Assembly: GCA_028866335.1 (NCBI GenBank)
Contig: JAGWIL010000001.1
Location: 3,106 to 67,105, forward strand
From: Rhodospirillales bacterium
GTDB taxonomy: Bacteria > Pseudomonadota > Alphaproteobacteria > Acetobacterales > Acetobacteraceae
DNA length: 64,000 nt
Direction: 5' to 3'
The position numbers and the translations under genes were made by a program. How positions within the stretch are numbered: the stretch's first letter is position 1; each line of letters begins with the position of its first letter. The notes under the pieces are model-generated. The model did not search any database, was not told where the DNA came from, and saw only the letters and a program-made list of their open reading frames with translations. Shown here piece by piece: positions 1 to 8,565 of the stretch.

Positions 1-1
1 G

Positions 2-124
2 AACACGCTCGGTGCCGGCGAACTCCGGTTCGACACGGCCCTGGGCCCGGTATTCGTGGCACAGGACTCCGGGTGCGGCTGCGGCTCGCCGCTGAAGGCG
101 CTCGATCCGCCGGTGGCCTGGTGA
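2..124 (+). CDS. C-terminal end of an upstream protein (partial)
   Basis: An open frame enters from the left edge and ends at TGA 122-124; about 40 C-terminal residues are visible. They include a short Cys-rich turn (GCGCG) and end in PPVAW. The next gene starts inside its stop (GTGA), the usual arrangement here. The fragment is too short to assign; in this phage type the gene before the lysin and portal is often packaging-related, but nothing in the sequence proves that. Confidence 0.6.
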   Translation, partial: NTLGAGELRFDTALGPVFVAQDSGCGCGSPLKALDPPVAW

Positions 125-384
125 CCGACGACGAGACCGGCCCGCCGACGTTCTGGCTCGATGAGGACGGCGAGCACGTCTGGTGGTCCCACTGGTGCCC
201 GAGGGCGTTCCACTGGACGGAGAACCCCGGTCGGCGGCTGACCGTGATGCTGCCGCTCGGCGGCGCCGGCTGGACGCTCGTCGACCGAGAACCGCTGCAC
301 GTCGAACCGTCGATCTTCTGCGTCCCGCCGAAGGGCTGCGGAGCGCACGGCTTCATTCGGAACGGAACCTGGGAGGCAGTATGA
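121..384 (+). CDS. Small hypothetical protein, DUF6527-like
   Basis: 87 residues starting at GTG 121, overlapping the previous stop. The N-terminus is acidic; the middle has an aromatic run with His and Cys (WWSHWCPRAFHW), and the end has CGAHGFIRNGTW. That closing pattern (Cys, then a H-G-F-I-R-N-G stretch) resembles small phage proteins grouped as DUF6527, whose function is unknown. Assignment rests on my memory of the pattern, so the family name is tentative. It precedes the lysis and portal genes. Confidence 0.55.
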   Translation: MTDDETGPPTFWLDEDGEHVWWSHWCPRAFHWTENPGRRLTVMLPLGGAGWTLVDREPLHVEPSIFCVPPKGCGAHGFIRNGTWEAV

Positions 385-521
385 CGAGGTCCAGCCACTC
401 CAAGAGGTCCGCAACACACAAGGTGCCCAAGGTCCACAAGCGCGCCAAGGCTGCACGGAAGGCGACCCACAAGGCCGCGCACAAGGCAGCGCACCACGCC
501 GCGCATCATCGCCGGAAGTAG
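381..521 (+). CDS. Tiny Lys/His/Ala-rich basic protein
   Basis: 46 residues from ATG 381, with GGGAGG shortly upstream and an ATGA overlap with the previous gene. Almost half of it is Lys, Arg and His; the C-terminal half is built from KAAH/HAAH units ending in HHRRK. The composition suggests a disordered nucleic-acid-binding peptide similar to histone H1 tails. I see no known family. A larger protein with similar composition lies at 48.2 kb. Confidence 0.6.
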   Translation: MTRSSHSKRSATHKVPKVHKRAKAARKATHKAAHKAAHHAAHHRRK

Positions 522-552
522 GGTGATCCACCCGACGCCCGCCCACGCGCCA

Positions 553-558
553 TAGCAT
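553..558 (+). promoter_or_regulatory. -10 box TAGCAT placed for a leaderless endolysin transcript
   Basis: TAGCAT lies 7 bases upstream of the GTG at 566, and no Shine-Dalgarno sequence sits between them. A transcript starting about 7 bases after the -10 box would begin at the start codon, a layout common in actinobacteria. The same box recurs before several other genes. No good -35 box is visible. Confidence 0.5.
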
Positions 559-565
559 CGGCGAC

Positions 566-1534
566 GTGCTCCTCGACTTGTCCTCGAACAACCACCCGAA
601 CGGCGCCGGCATCGACTACGCCGCCGTCAAGGCCGCTGGCGTGACCGGCGTCATGGTCAAGGCGACCGACGGGACGACCTACATCAACCCGTACTACGGC
701 CAGGACACCGCCGGCTTCGCCGCCGTCGGCGTGCCGACCATCGGCTACCACTTCGCCGAGTTCGGCGACGCCGCCACGGAGGCGCGCCACTTCGTCTCGG
801 TCGCCGGCTCCAAGGCCCGCATGCTCGACTCGGAGACCAGCACCGACCAGGCATGGCAGGACGCCTTCCTGGCGGCGCTCAACCTCTGGCCGGGCCAGGA
901 GCTCGACTACGGCTCGGCGTCCACGTTGCCCCGCGGCGTCCGGGCGCTGCTCTTCCCGGCGCAGTACGGCAAGGCGCCGGGCTTCGGCGACTGCTGGCAG
1001 TTCACCAGCACCGCGACGGTCGATGGCGTCAGCGGGCCGGTCGACCTCAGCGAGTGGACCGGCTCCGCCGCGGACTTCGACTCCGTGTTCGGGATCACCC
1101 CGGCGCCATCCGGCCCGCCGCCCCAGTGGACGACCAAGCCGCTGTCGGGCAAGTTCGGCAACCTCAACGCCCCCACGGTGGCGATCGTGCACACGCCCAG
1201 CGGCAACGGGTACACGGAGGTCGCAGCCGACGGTGGCACCTTCGCCTACGGCGACGCGCCGTTCCTCGGCTCGCTCGCGGGAGCGCACCTGAACGCCCCG
1301 ATCATCGACGCCGTCGGGACGCCGGACGGCCGGGGCCTGGTGATGGTGGCGACCGACGGCGGCGTGTTCTGCTTCGGCACGGCGCAGTATGAGGGCGCGA
1401 TGGGAGGCAAGCCGCTGAACGCCCCGGTGGTCTCGATCGCCCTCCACCCCAACGGCGGCGGCTACTGGCTGCTCGGGGCCGACGGAGGGATCTTCGCCTT
1501 CGGTACCGCGGGCTTCCATGGTTCCCCCGCCTGA
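566..1534 (+). CDS. Endolysin: GH25-like lysozyme with C-terminal FG-repeat domain
   Basis: 322 residues. The N-terminal part (about 1-180) has the GH25 pattern: DLSSNN at 4-9, GVMVKATDG near 28-36, GYHFAE near 65-70, and LDSE with acidic residues D88 and E90. GH25 enzymes cleave the glycan backbone of peptidoglycan. The domain is slightly shorter than the usual ~190 residues. From about 195 to the end are about three repeats of roughly 45 residues containing GGxFxFG and GYxxxAxDG elements, resembling propeller-like repeats abundant in Acidimicrobiia surface proteins. They probably bind the cell wall. The GTG start is set by the TAGCAT box at 553. It may lyse the host from within or be virion-borne. 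Confidence 0.8.
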   Translation: MLLDLSSNNHPNGAGIDYAAVKAAGVTGVMVKATDGTTYINPYYGQDTAGFAAVGVPTIGYHFAEFGDAATEARHFVSVAGSKARMLDSETSTDQAWQDAFLAALNLWPGQELDYGSASTLPRGVRALLFPAQYGKAPGFGDCWQFTSTATVDGVSGPVDLSEWTGSAADFDSVFGITPAPSGPPPQWTTKPLSGKFGNLNAPTVAIVHTPSGNGYTEVAADGGTFAYGDAPFLGSLAGAHLNAPIIDAVGTPDGRGLVMVATDGGVFCFGTAQYEGAMGGKPLNAPVVSIALHPNGGGYWLLGADGGIFAFGTAGFHGSPA

Positions 1535-1563
1535 CCTTCCCCGCCACGGACACCGCTGCCGGA

Positions 1564-1569
1564 TAGCAT
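1564..1569 (+). promoter_or_regulatory. -10 box TAGCAT before the membrane gene
   Basis: TAGCAT ends 10 bases before ATG 1580, the same arrangement as at 553. No separate Shine-Dalgarno site is obvious, so a very short or absent leader is likely. Confidence 0.45.
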
Positions 1570-1579
1570 CGGGGCCACC

Positions 1580-1870
1580 ATGATCGCCTTCACGCTCACG
1601 CCTGTGCTGTGGTTGGTGATCGACGCTCTGGCCGTGTTCCGGCTCACCCGTCTCGTCACCGCCGACATCATCACTGACCGACCCCGGCGTTGGGTGCTCG
1701 AGCACCTGGGCACCGGCTGGTTCGACTTCGTGACCTGCGCCTGGTGCGTGTCGATGTGGATCGCCGGCGTCGTCGTGCTGCTCACCGCTCTCGCCCCGAC
1801 CGAATGGAAGTACGTGGCCTACGTCCTGACCTTGTCCGCGGTCGCCGGCCTCCTGGCAGCGAGGTCGTAG
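1580..1870 (+). CDS. Membrane protein, DUF1360-like; possible holin
   Basis: 96 residues from ATG 1580. It has an N-terminal hydrophobic segment (about 5-18), a conserved-looking core FRLTRLVTADIITDRPR, then CAWCVSMW leading into a second hydrophobic segment, and a third near the C-terminus. This matches the DUF1360 pattern of small phage and sporulation-related membrane proteins as I know it. Its place directly after the endolysin makes a holin role possible, but other holin candidates exist at 30-31 kb. Confidence 0.65.
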   Translation: MIAFTLTPVLWLVIDALAVFRLTRLVTADIITDRPRRWVLEHLGTGWFDFVTCAWCVSMWIAGVVVLLTALAPTEWKYVAYVLTLSAVAGLLAARS

Positions 1871-4800
1871 TGGCGGGCACCGATCTGGCGCTCAGTCCCC
1901 GCAACCGCGCGTTCTTGCGCAGGCAGCAGGCCCGTGAGCGGCCCGGTGTCGAGCATCGGCCGCTGGTGGCGTCGGCCCGCCCGATCGACCTCACGAACAA
2001 GACCGAGGCACGCCGGCTCCGTGTGCTGCGCCAGGGGTGGCAGCAGGACGCAGCCGCCTATGTCGACAACCTCCCCGAGCTCTCGTTCGCCTACCGTTTC
2101 CTCTCGAACGCATCGAGCCGGATGCGGTACTTCCCGGCGCTGGTCAACCCGGACGAGCCCGACGGCCCGCCGATTCCGATCCACGAGGTCCCCGGTGTGC
2201 CGCAAGGTGTCATCGACTGCACCCAGCAGGCGATGACAGCCCTCGGCGTCGGGCGCCAGGCCATCAGCCCGATCCAGAAGTCTCTGTCGTACCAGTTCGG
2301 TGTGACGGGTGAGTGCTACCTCACCGGCATGAACGACCCGCTCGACGGCGAGGAGACCTGGAAGATCCGAAGCGTCGACGAGTTCCAAATCTACGACGAC
2401 ACGTACAAGCTCCGCGAGGTCCCGTTGGACCCGCAGGGCACGCTCGGCTGGATCGACCTCGACCCGGCGACCACGTACGCGGCTCGCATGTGGGTCCCTC
2501 ACTGGCGGTTCTCGATGATGGCGACCTCGCCGATGCGGTCGCTGCTCGACATCGCCGAGGAGTTGCTGCTGCTCTCGCGTGACGTCCGGTCCACGGCCCG
2601 AAGCCGGCTGGCCGGTGGCGGGATTATGAAGGTCCCCGAGGGCCTGCGCATGGAGACCGTGCTCGAGGACAACAGGGACCCGGAGGGTGAGTCGTGGTTC
2701 GGGCGCTTCGCCGAAGCCCTGATGACCCCGCTCTCGGATGACGGCGTGGCAAGTGCCGTGGTGCCGATCATCATCAGCGGCGAGCCGGAGTCGCTGGCGG
2801 CGTTGGACCACCTGGTGATCGACCGGCCGTACTCGGCGATGGCGATCGAGCTGCGCGCCGAGGCCATCGGTCGGCTGGCAACCGGGCTGGACGTCCCGCG
2901 GGAAGTGCTCGAAGGCATGAGCGACCCGAACCACTGGGGCGCCTGGCTGGTCAGCGACGACACGTTCCGCCACCACATCGAGCCCCAGGTCATCGCACAG
3001 GTGGACGCGATGACCGTCGCCTACCTCCGGACCTGGCTGACCGCCGCCGGCATCGAGAAGTACTGGGTGGACCGGGCCTGCATCTGGTACAACCCGGTCG
3101 ACCTCATCTCCAAGCCGGACCCGATGGCGAACGCCGTGCTGCTCCACGACCGCTACGCCATCAGCAACGAGGCGCTGCGCACCGCTGGTGGCTTCACGAG
3201 GGACGACGAGCCGGGATCGCTCGAGGTCGAGTTCCGGATGCTGCAGCGGACCCGGGTGTTCCCGCCGAACATGGTGGAGGCGATCTTCCACCAGGTCGAC
3301 CCGTCGCTCGAGTTCCCGCCGATCAAGAAGACGGGCGAGATCCCGGGCATCGGCCCCGAAGGCGAGGAGCCGGTCCCCGACGACCCGACGCCGCCGGCAC
3401 CCGGGCCGACATCACCGAGCGACCCGACGCCGCCGGGCGGCACCCCCCTGGGTGGCGAGACGGCGCCAGAACCCGCAGCGAGCGGCACGGGCCTGGCGGT
3501 CGGTGCTCCCGCAGCGCTGGCCACTCCCGGCGATGCCGTCTTCAAGGCACAGATCACCGACGCGTTCGTCAAGCACTCCCGCAAGCTGACGCAGATCGAC
3601 GCCGACCTGCGCTCTCGGATCCAGGTCGCCGCGTGCGCGGCCATGACCCGGGTCCTCGAGCGCTCGGGTGCCAAGCTCCGCACTCGCCTGGGCGACCGCA
3701 AGTTCCGCGGCGCCGACACCCGGCGCGGCATCGACACGGCCGCGGCGCTCGCCAGCATCGACGGCCTGCCCAACCGCCTTGTCGCCAGCATGCTCGGCGA
3801 AAGCCTGGTGGCGTCCCTCGGGTTTGCCTCGGCGCAAGCGCTCACCGGCGCGGACTGGTCCGAACTCCGCAGCCAGTTCACCGGCTGGACCCGTACCGCC
3901 CAGCACCAGGTGCTCAAGGTCGTGCAGGCGATGGGGAGCTTCCCCGACGACCACGCGATGTTCACCGCCACCGCCGACCAGCTCGCGAAGGCCATCGCGC
4001 CGGCATGGGCCGCGTTCGAGCAGGAGCTCAATGAGATCGCCGAGCGGCTGCTCTTCACGGAGGACGGCGACCCCGTCGATGCCGTCACCTTCGATCCGAA
4101 CACGATCGTTCCCGTGGGAGCCGTGCGTCGCGCGCTGGCGATCGCCGGGGGACGACCGCCGGTCGACCAGGAGGACGACCCGATCGTGGTCGCTGCCGGC
4201 GACGTTGTGGATGTCGCCAAGGCCACCGCGGTCGGGGAGTCTCCGGGGGAGGCCTACGCCGCCGTCACGTTGGGCCAGATCGGCAACGGCGAGGCCGTCA
4301 CATCCCTGCTCACGGAGAGCGGCGCGGCGCAGATCGCGACCTACGAGTGGGTCCACGGTCCGACCTCGCGCCCCTTCGAGCCACACGAGGCGCTGGACGG
4401 CGTCACCTTCTCCAGCTTCGACGACCGCGTGCTGGCCAACAGCAGCGGGTTCCCGGAGAACGGCTACTACTTCCCGGGCGACCACAACGGGTGCTCCTGC
4501 GACTTCTCGACCCTGTGGGAGCCGGGATCCGGCGTCACGACGGCCACGGCCCCCGACGAGGGCATGGCTGCCGAGACGGAGGACTTCACGAACCAGCTGG
4601 CCGCGGTGGGGCAGCAGGACTACAGCACGGACATGGGCGACCACCTGGACGAGTTCGGTGCCGGCTTCCGCGACCGCACCGAAGCGTCCGAAGCCGATGC
4701 CGACACGTACCTGCGCAGCAGCATGGACCTGAACGCCTACCTGCGCGGGGAGACCACCGTCGATGACCTCGCCGCCGAACAGGACCTCGACCCCGACGTG

Positions 4801-5214
4801 GTGGGGGACGTCGTCCGGGAGATGAAGGCCACGCTCGACGGCATGATGGAGCCCACGCCGTCGGCGGTGGTGGTCGAGCGCACGATGCCCGACACCGCTT
4901 CGGTCTTCGGCGAGGCCGACCCACAGGCGCTCGTCGAGTCCCTACCAGGCAGCGTCTACTCGGACCCGGCCTACGTCTCGACGTCGGTCATCCCGCACGG
5001 CGCAGAGTTCGATGGCGGTGTCAGAATGGTGGTCAACGTCCCCCAGGGCACGCCCGCCGCTCCGCTGTTCAAGTACGCGGTGGGCACCCCGGTCGAAGAC
5101 GAGAACGAGTTGGTGCTGGCACGGGGAACCCGCTTCGCCATCACCGCCGCCCGCTACGACGAGCTCCGTGCGCAGTTGGTCGTCGAGGCCACTGTGCTCC
5201 CACCAGGAGGATGA
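1870..5214 (+). CDS. Portal protein fused to MuF-like head protein and ADP-ribosyltransferase domain
   Basis: 1114 residues from GTG 1870, which overlaps the previous TAG by one base. Residues ~50-480 look like an actinophage portal protein, the dodecameric ring through which DNA is packaged. After a Pro-rich linker (~500-550), residues ~560-900 are MuF-like, ending with a RPFEPHEALDG...PGDHNGCSCD signature typical of head-morphogenesis proteins. The last ~120 residues carry an ADP-ribosyltransferase pattern: R1004 (VVVER), STS at 1037-1039, and E1078-N-E1080, i.e. the R-S-E triad. MuF proteins with C-terminal ART toxins are known; a single portal-MuF-ART chain is unusual. The ART could be carried in the head and injected to modify host proteins (inference). 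Confidence 0.85.
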   Translation: MAGTDLALSPRNRAFLRRQQARERPGVEHRPLVASARPIDLTNKTEARRLRVLRQGWQQDAAAYVDNLPELSFAYRFLSNASSRMRYFPALVNPDEPDGPPIPIHEVPGVPQGVIDCTQQAMTALGVGRQAISPIQKSLSYQFGVTGECYLTGMNDPLDGEETWKIRSVDEFQIYDDTYKLREVPLDPQGTLGWIDLDPATTYAARMWVPHWRFSMMATSPMRSLLDIAEELLLLSRDVRSTARSRLAGGGIMKVPEGLRMETVLEDNRDPEGESWFGRFAEALMTPLSDDGVASAVVPIIISGEPESLAALDHLVIDRPYSAMAIELRAEAIGRLATGLDVPREVLEGMSDPNHWGAWLVSDDTFRHHIEPQVIAQVDAMTVAYLRTWLTAAGIEKYWVDRACIWYNPVDLISKPDPMANAVLLHDRYAISNEALRTAGGFTRDDEPGSLEVEFRMLQRTRVFPPNMVEAIFHQVDPSLEFPPIKKTGEIPGIGPEGEEPVPDDPTPPAPGPTSPSDPTPPGGTPLGGETAPEPAASGTGLAVGAPAALATPGDAVFKAQITDAFVKHSRKLTQIDADLRSRIQVAACAAMTRVLERSGAKLRTRLGDRKFRGADTRRGIDTAAALASIDGLPNRLVASMLGESLVASLGFASAQALTGADWSELRSQFTGWTRTAQHQVLKVVQAMGSFPDDHAMFTATADQLAKAIAPAWAAFEQELNEIAERLLFTEDGDPVDAVTFDPNTIVPVGAVRRALAIAGGRPPVDQEDDPIVVAAGDVVDVAKATAVGESPGEAYAAVTLGQIGNGEAVTSLLTESGAAQIATYEWVHGPTSRPFEPHEALDGVTFSSFDDRVLANSSGFPENGYYFPGDHNGCSCDFSTLWEPGSGVTTATAPDEGMAAETEDFTNQLAAVGQQDYSTDMGDHLDEFGAGFRDRTEASEADADTYLRSSMDLNAYLRGETTVDDLAAEQDLDPDVVGDVVREMKATLDGMMEPTPSAVVVERTMPDTASVFGEADPQALVESLPGSVYSDPAYVSTSVIPHGAEFDGGVRMVVNVPQGTPAAPLFKYAVGTPVEDENELVLARGTRFAITAARYDELRAQLVVEATVLPPGG

Positions 5215-5216
5215 CC

Positions 5217-5357
5217 ATGCCGGACAAGGACAAGCCCATGTCACCCGGCTTCCGGTTCCCGCCGAAGTTCCAGCTCGTCGGTCACGTCGACCTCGCAGCG
5301 CTCACCGTCGCCCCGGGTGCGCTGCCCGAACAGCCCGCAGCCTCGACCCCGAAGTGA
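5217..5357 (+). CDS. Small proline-rich hypothetical protein
   Basis: 46 residues. AGGAGG lies 6 bases before ATG 5217; an in-frame ATG at 5211 overlaps the portal stop but would have no spacing to that site. The protein is Pro- and Lys-rich (PGFRFPPKFQLVGH) and matches no family I recognise. It may be a minor head-assembly factor, judging only from its place between portal and protease. Confidence 0.5.
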   Translation: MPDKDKPMSPGFRFPPKFQLVGHVDLAALTVAPGALPEQPAASTPK

Positions 5358-5384
5358 CACCCGATCCGCGCACCTCACCGACAC

Positions 5385-8300
5385 ATGGAGCAGACTGAGC
5401 CAATGGGTACCCGACTCACCACCCGTGACGACATCATCCGGCAGTTCCACGCCGATCGCCGGCCGCTGACCGCCGCCGTGGCGCTGAGCGTCAACTACGC
5501 CCAGGTCACCCAGGCGGCACGGGTGCGTCTCGGGGCGGAGCCGTACTGGTCGTTCATCACCCAGGAGGAGCGGGACAAGGCTGCCGCGTCGGGCGCGGCG
5601 ATGCCCGACGGGTCCTACCCGATCCTGTCCTGCGAGGGCGACAACTCGGTCGACACCGCCATCCACGCTGTCGGTCGGGCCGGGGCGGACCACGACACCG
5701 TGCGCGCCCACATCATCAAGCGGGCGAACTCACTGGACTGCGCGTCGAAGATCCCGGAGAACTGGAACAAGGACGGGTCGCTCAAGGATGAGAGCGCGGC
5801 GTCGAAGACGACCAAGGACGCGGTCGCCGCGGCCGCACCGCCCGCCGAAGGGCACGGCGAACCCACCGGCGGCAACGGCACGCCGTTCGAGCCGGCGCCG
5901 TACCACGCCGACCCCGACGAGACCGTGAAGTGCCCCACCTGTCAGAAGATGGACGACGCCGACGCGTCGTTCTGTGACCAGTGTGGGACCAAGCTGGCGG
6001 GATCGGACGACGTGGTGGTGGGTGGGAAGCCTGCCGGCGCCGACTACCAGCCGGTGCCCTACCACGCCGACCCGGACGAGATCGTTACCTGCCCCGCCTG
6101 CGAGAAGGTCAACGACACGGACGCGTCGTTCTGTGACCAGTGTGGGCACAAGCTCGCCGGAGACCCCGACGTCAAGGTGGCCGCGGTCGTCGCGGCGGCT
6201 CCTCCGGCCGACGGTGCTCGACCGGCCAGCGGTGAGGGCTCGACGGGCGATGCCGAAGTGGACGCCGGGATGGACGTGCTGATCGCCAACCTCCTGTCGG
6301 ACATCGACGCGCTCAAGAAGCAGCAGGCGAAGGATCCGGGCAACGGCACCGGCGAGGACGCGGTCGTCCAGTCGCACATCGACCAGCTCGAGGCGCTGGC
6401 GAAGACGCTGCAGGGCGCCCAGGCCGCGGACAGCGCCGCCAGCGAGTCGCCGGAGCCGCCTGCCGCCACCCCGGCACCGGACGCCCCTCCGGCTCCGAGC
6501 AGCCCGCAGGATGCCGATCCGCTCGCCACCACCGCGACCGCCCTGGCCGACGCACCAGGGGCGACGCCGGGGAGCGCCGAGGGCATCCCGAACGACGCTG
6601 ACGACAACGGGCCGGGACCGGGTGCGATCGAGGCAACCGAGATCTGCCAGAACCCGGATTGCGGGCACACGGGCGGTGTGCATGCCGACGACGCGGAGCT
6701 CGGGGAGAACTCCGGCGCCTGCACGACCCCCGGGTGCAACTGCCCCGGCATGATCCCGGCGGGCCAGCAGGTCGACGACCCGGCCGACAGCGGGACCGGG
6801 GCGAACGACGGCCAGAGCAACGCGGGTGGCCCCCCGGCGCCGGACGACGCAGCGGAGACCAAGGCCGCGGCCGCGGCTGTGGGTGCCCAGGCGTTCGCTC
6901 CGGGGGACTCTCCTGCTCCCGCGACCGAGCCGGCCGCGCAGGCACCACCCGTGCAGGGTGCGCCGGCTCCGGCCCTGCCGCCGCTGGACCCCATGCCCGA
7001 GGTCACCACCGGCCCGCCGTTCACGATCCCCGTGGCATGGCTCGAGAACGCGCCCACCGGTGACGGCCGCATGATCGACGCGCCGTCGGCCGACGCCGCC
7101 GGGCTGACCTGGCGCACGCCACCCCTTCCCCTCATGGGGCTCAAGACCAGCCCGCACGACCCCAGCGGCATGTCGCCCAACGACCCCGCCGTGCTGATCG
7201 GTCGGATCGAGACGATCACGCGCGAGGGCGCCAAGGGGACCGCCGCCGGACACCTGCTGATGACCGACGACGGCATGGAGTTCGCCGCGATCCTCGAGCA
7301 GATGGGTCGGCTCGGCGTCTCCATCGACGTGGGTTCCGCCCAGGTCCAGATCACCGCCGACCCCACGGTGGCGCCGACCGATGACGTGTTCGACCTCCCG
7401 GTCATGGAGCACCTGGTCGAAGGCGAGATCCTGGGCATGACCGTCTGCCCCTTCGCCGCGTTCGCCGGTGCGTACATCGTGCTCGGGGACGGGTCCGACG
7501 TTCCCGACGCCGAGCTTCCGGCCGCGCCCGACGGTGCCTCGATGGCGATCCACTTCGTCGACGAGCAGCCGTGCCTTCCCTGTTCCCCGGACGAGAACAC
7601 CGAGTACGCCGTGGTGGCCTCCGGTGGCTTCGACGCCGCGTCGCTGCTCCACCCGCCGGCAGAGTGGTTCGCCAACCCCGGCTTCGTCCCCGGCGACGAG
7701 CGGCTGCACGAGACGCTCGACCCGAAGACGGGCAAGCCGAGCGGCAAGTTCGCCTGTCCGATCACGATCGACGAGCACGGCCGGGTGTTCGGCCACATCG
7801 CCCAGTGGGGCGTCTGCCACCAGTCGCCGAACTTCCTCAACAACGGCCAGTGTGTCCTCGCTCCGCGGTCGCGCACCGACTACGCAGCGTTCCACGGCAC
7901 GGGTTCGGTGCTGACGGCCGAGGGCGAGCTGATCGGCGTCGGACGCATGACCGCCGACACCGGCCACGCGCCGACGACGCCGGGGTACTCCTACGCCCAG
8001 GCGGTCGCGCACTACGACAACTCCGGGCTGTGCACCGCGCTGGTGCGGGCCGGCGAGGACGAGTTCGGCGTGTGGGTGGCGGGATCGCTCCACCCGTCGG
8101 CCAGCGAGGAGCAGGTCTTCACGATGCGGGCGAACCCGCCATCGGGCGACTGGCGCCCGTTCGGTGCCGGCCGCGAACTGTGCAACGTCTTGTTCGTGAA
8201 TCACGCCGGATTCCCGATGGTCAAGGCGACCCAGGACAAGACCACGGGTCGCGTGACGAGCCTCATCGCCGCCGGCGTTCCACTGTTCTCGATGCCCGAG

Positions 8301-8417
8301 ACACCGGCCGATCCGCCCACCATCGAACAGCGGCTCGCCGCCATCGAGGCCGCGTCGCAGCCCGTCTTCGAGTTGGCGAGAGACCACCTTCGATCCCGAC
8401 GAGCCGCCATCGCGTGA
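5385..8417 (+). CDS. Capsid maturation protease with zinc ribbons and disordered linkers
   Basis: 1010 residues. Residues ~1-135 contain a motif about ordered entry of cells (DGSYPI...AIHAVGRAG...IIKRANSLD) typical of actinophage protease fusions. Two near-identical zinc ribbons (CPTCQK...FCDQCGTK and CPACEK...FCDQCGHK) lie near 182-203 and 235-257, and a third Cys-rich segment near 420-458. A long Ala/Pro/Asp-rich linker follows. The C-terminal ~480 residues have the prohead-protease-like region and the GRVFGHIAQWGVCH motif seen in actinophage capsid maturation proteases. It would cut scaffold from the capsid protein. The start at ATG 5385 is the longest; ATG 5403 is an alternative. Confidence 0.75.
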   Translation: MEQTEPMGTRLTTRDDIIRQFHADRRPLTAAVALSVNYAQVTQAARVRLGAEPYWSFITQEERDKAAASGAAMPDGSYPILSCEGDNSVDTAIHAVGRAGADHDTVRAHIIKRANSLDCASKIPENWNKDGSLKDESAASKTTKDAVAAAAPPAEGHGEPTGGNGTPFEPAPYHADPDETVKCPTCQKMDDADASFCDQCGTKLAGSDDVVVGGKPAGADYQPVPYHADPDEIVTCPACEKVNDTDASFCDQCGHKLAGDPDVKVAAVVAAAPPADGARPASGEGSTGDAEVDAGMDVLIANLLSDIDALKKQQAKDPGNGTGEDAVVQSHIDQLEALAKTLQGAQAADSAASESPEPPAATPAPDAPPAPSSPQDADPLATTATALADAPGATPGSAEGIPNDADDNGPGPGAIEATEICQNPDCGHTGGVHADDAELGENSGACTTPGCNCPGMIPAGQQVDDPADSGTGANDGQSNAGGPPAPDDAAETKAAAAAVGAQAFAPGDSPAPATEPAAQAPPVQGAPAPALPPLDPMPEVTTGPPFTIPVAWLENAPTGDGRMIDAPSADAAGLTWRTPPLPLMGLKTSPHDPSGMSPNDPAVLIGRIETITREGAKGTAAGHLLMTDDGMEFAAILEQMGRLGVSIDVGSAQVQITADPTVAPTDDVFDLPVMEHLVEGEILGMTVCPFAAFAGAYIVLGDGSDVPDAELPAAPDGASMAIHFVDEQPCLPCSPDENTEYAVVASGGFDAASLLHPPAEWFANPGFVPGDERLHETLDPKTGKPSGKFACPITIDEHGRVFGHIAQWGVCHQSPNFLNNGQCVLAPRSRTDYAAFHGTGSVLTAEGELIGVGRMTADTGHAPTTPGYSYAQAVAHYDNSGLCTALVRAGEDEFGVWVAGSLHPSASEEQVFTMRANPPSGDWRPFGAGRELCNVLFVNHAGFPMVKATQDKTTGRVTSLIAAGVPLFSMPETPADPPTIEQRLAAIEAASQPVFELARDHLRSRRAAIA

Positions 8418-8429
8418 TGAGGATGCTTG

Positions 8430-8449
8430 CATCGGGCTGACGCCCGGTG
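8430..8449 (+). terminator. Hairpin after the protease gene
   Basis: An 8-bp stem (catcgggc pairing with gcccggtg, one G-U pair) with a four-base loop just after the protease stop. There is no U-run, so it may attenuate rather than terminate. The remaining ~115 bases up to the capsid gene hold a GTAGCC box near 8473 and an AAGGAG site before ATG 8566. Confidence 0.35.
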
Positions 8450-8565
8450 CAGACTCATCGCCAGACAGGTGTAGCCCACGGGCTCACCAACCAGCAGATG
8501 CAGGGTCATAGCGCCCGGTCGCCCGCCAAGCAGAGCCACCGCACACGCGCAAGGAGCACATCCTC

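Noticed and set aside
506..1705. A 399-residue minus-strand open frame over the lysin
   Set aside because: Shadow of the endolysin; the sense strand has GH25 motifs and repeats.
5730..8432. A 900-residue open frame on the minus strand
   Set aside because: It is the antisense of the capsid protease in high-GC DNA; text is Arg/Gly/Val-rich without motifs, and the sense frame has clear domains.
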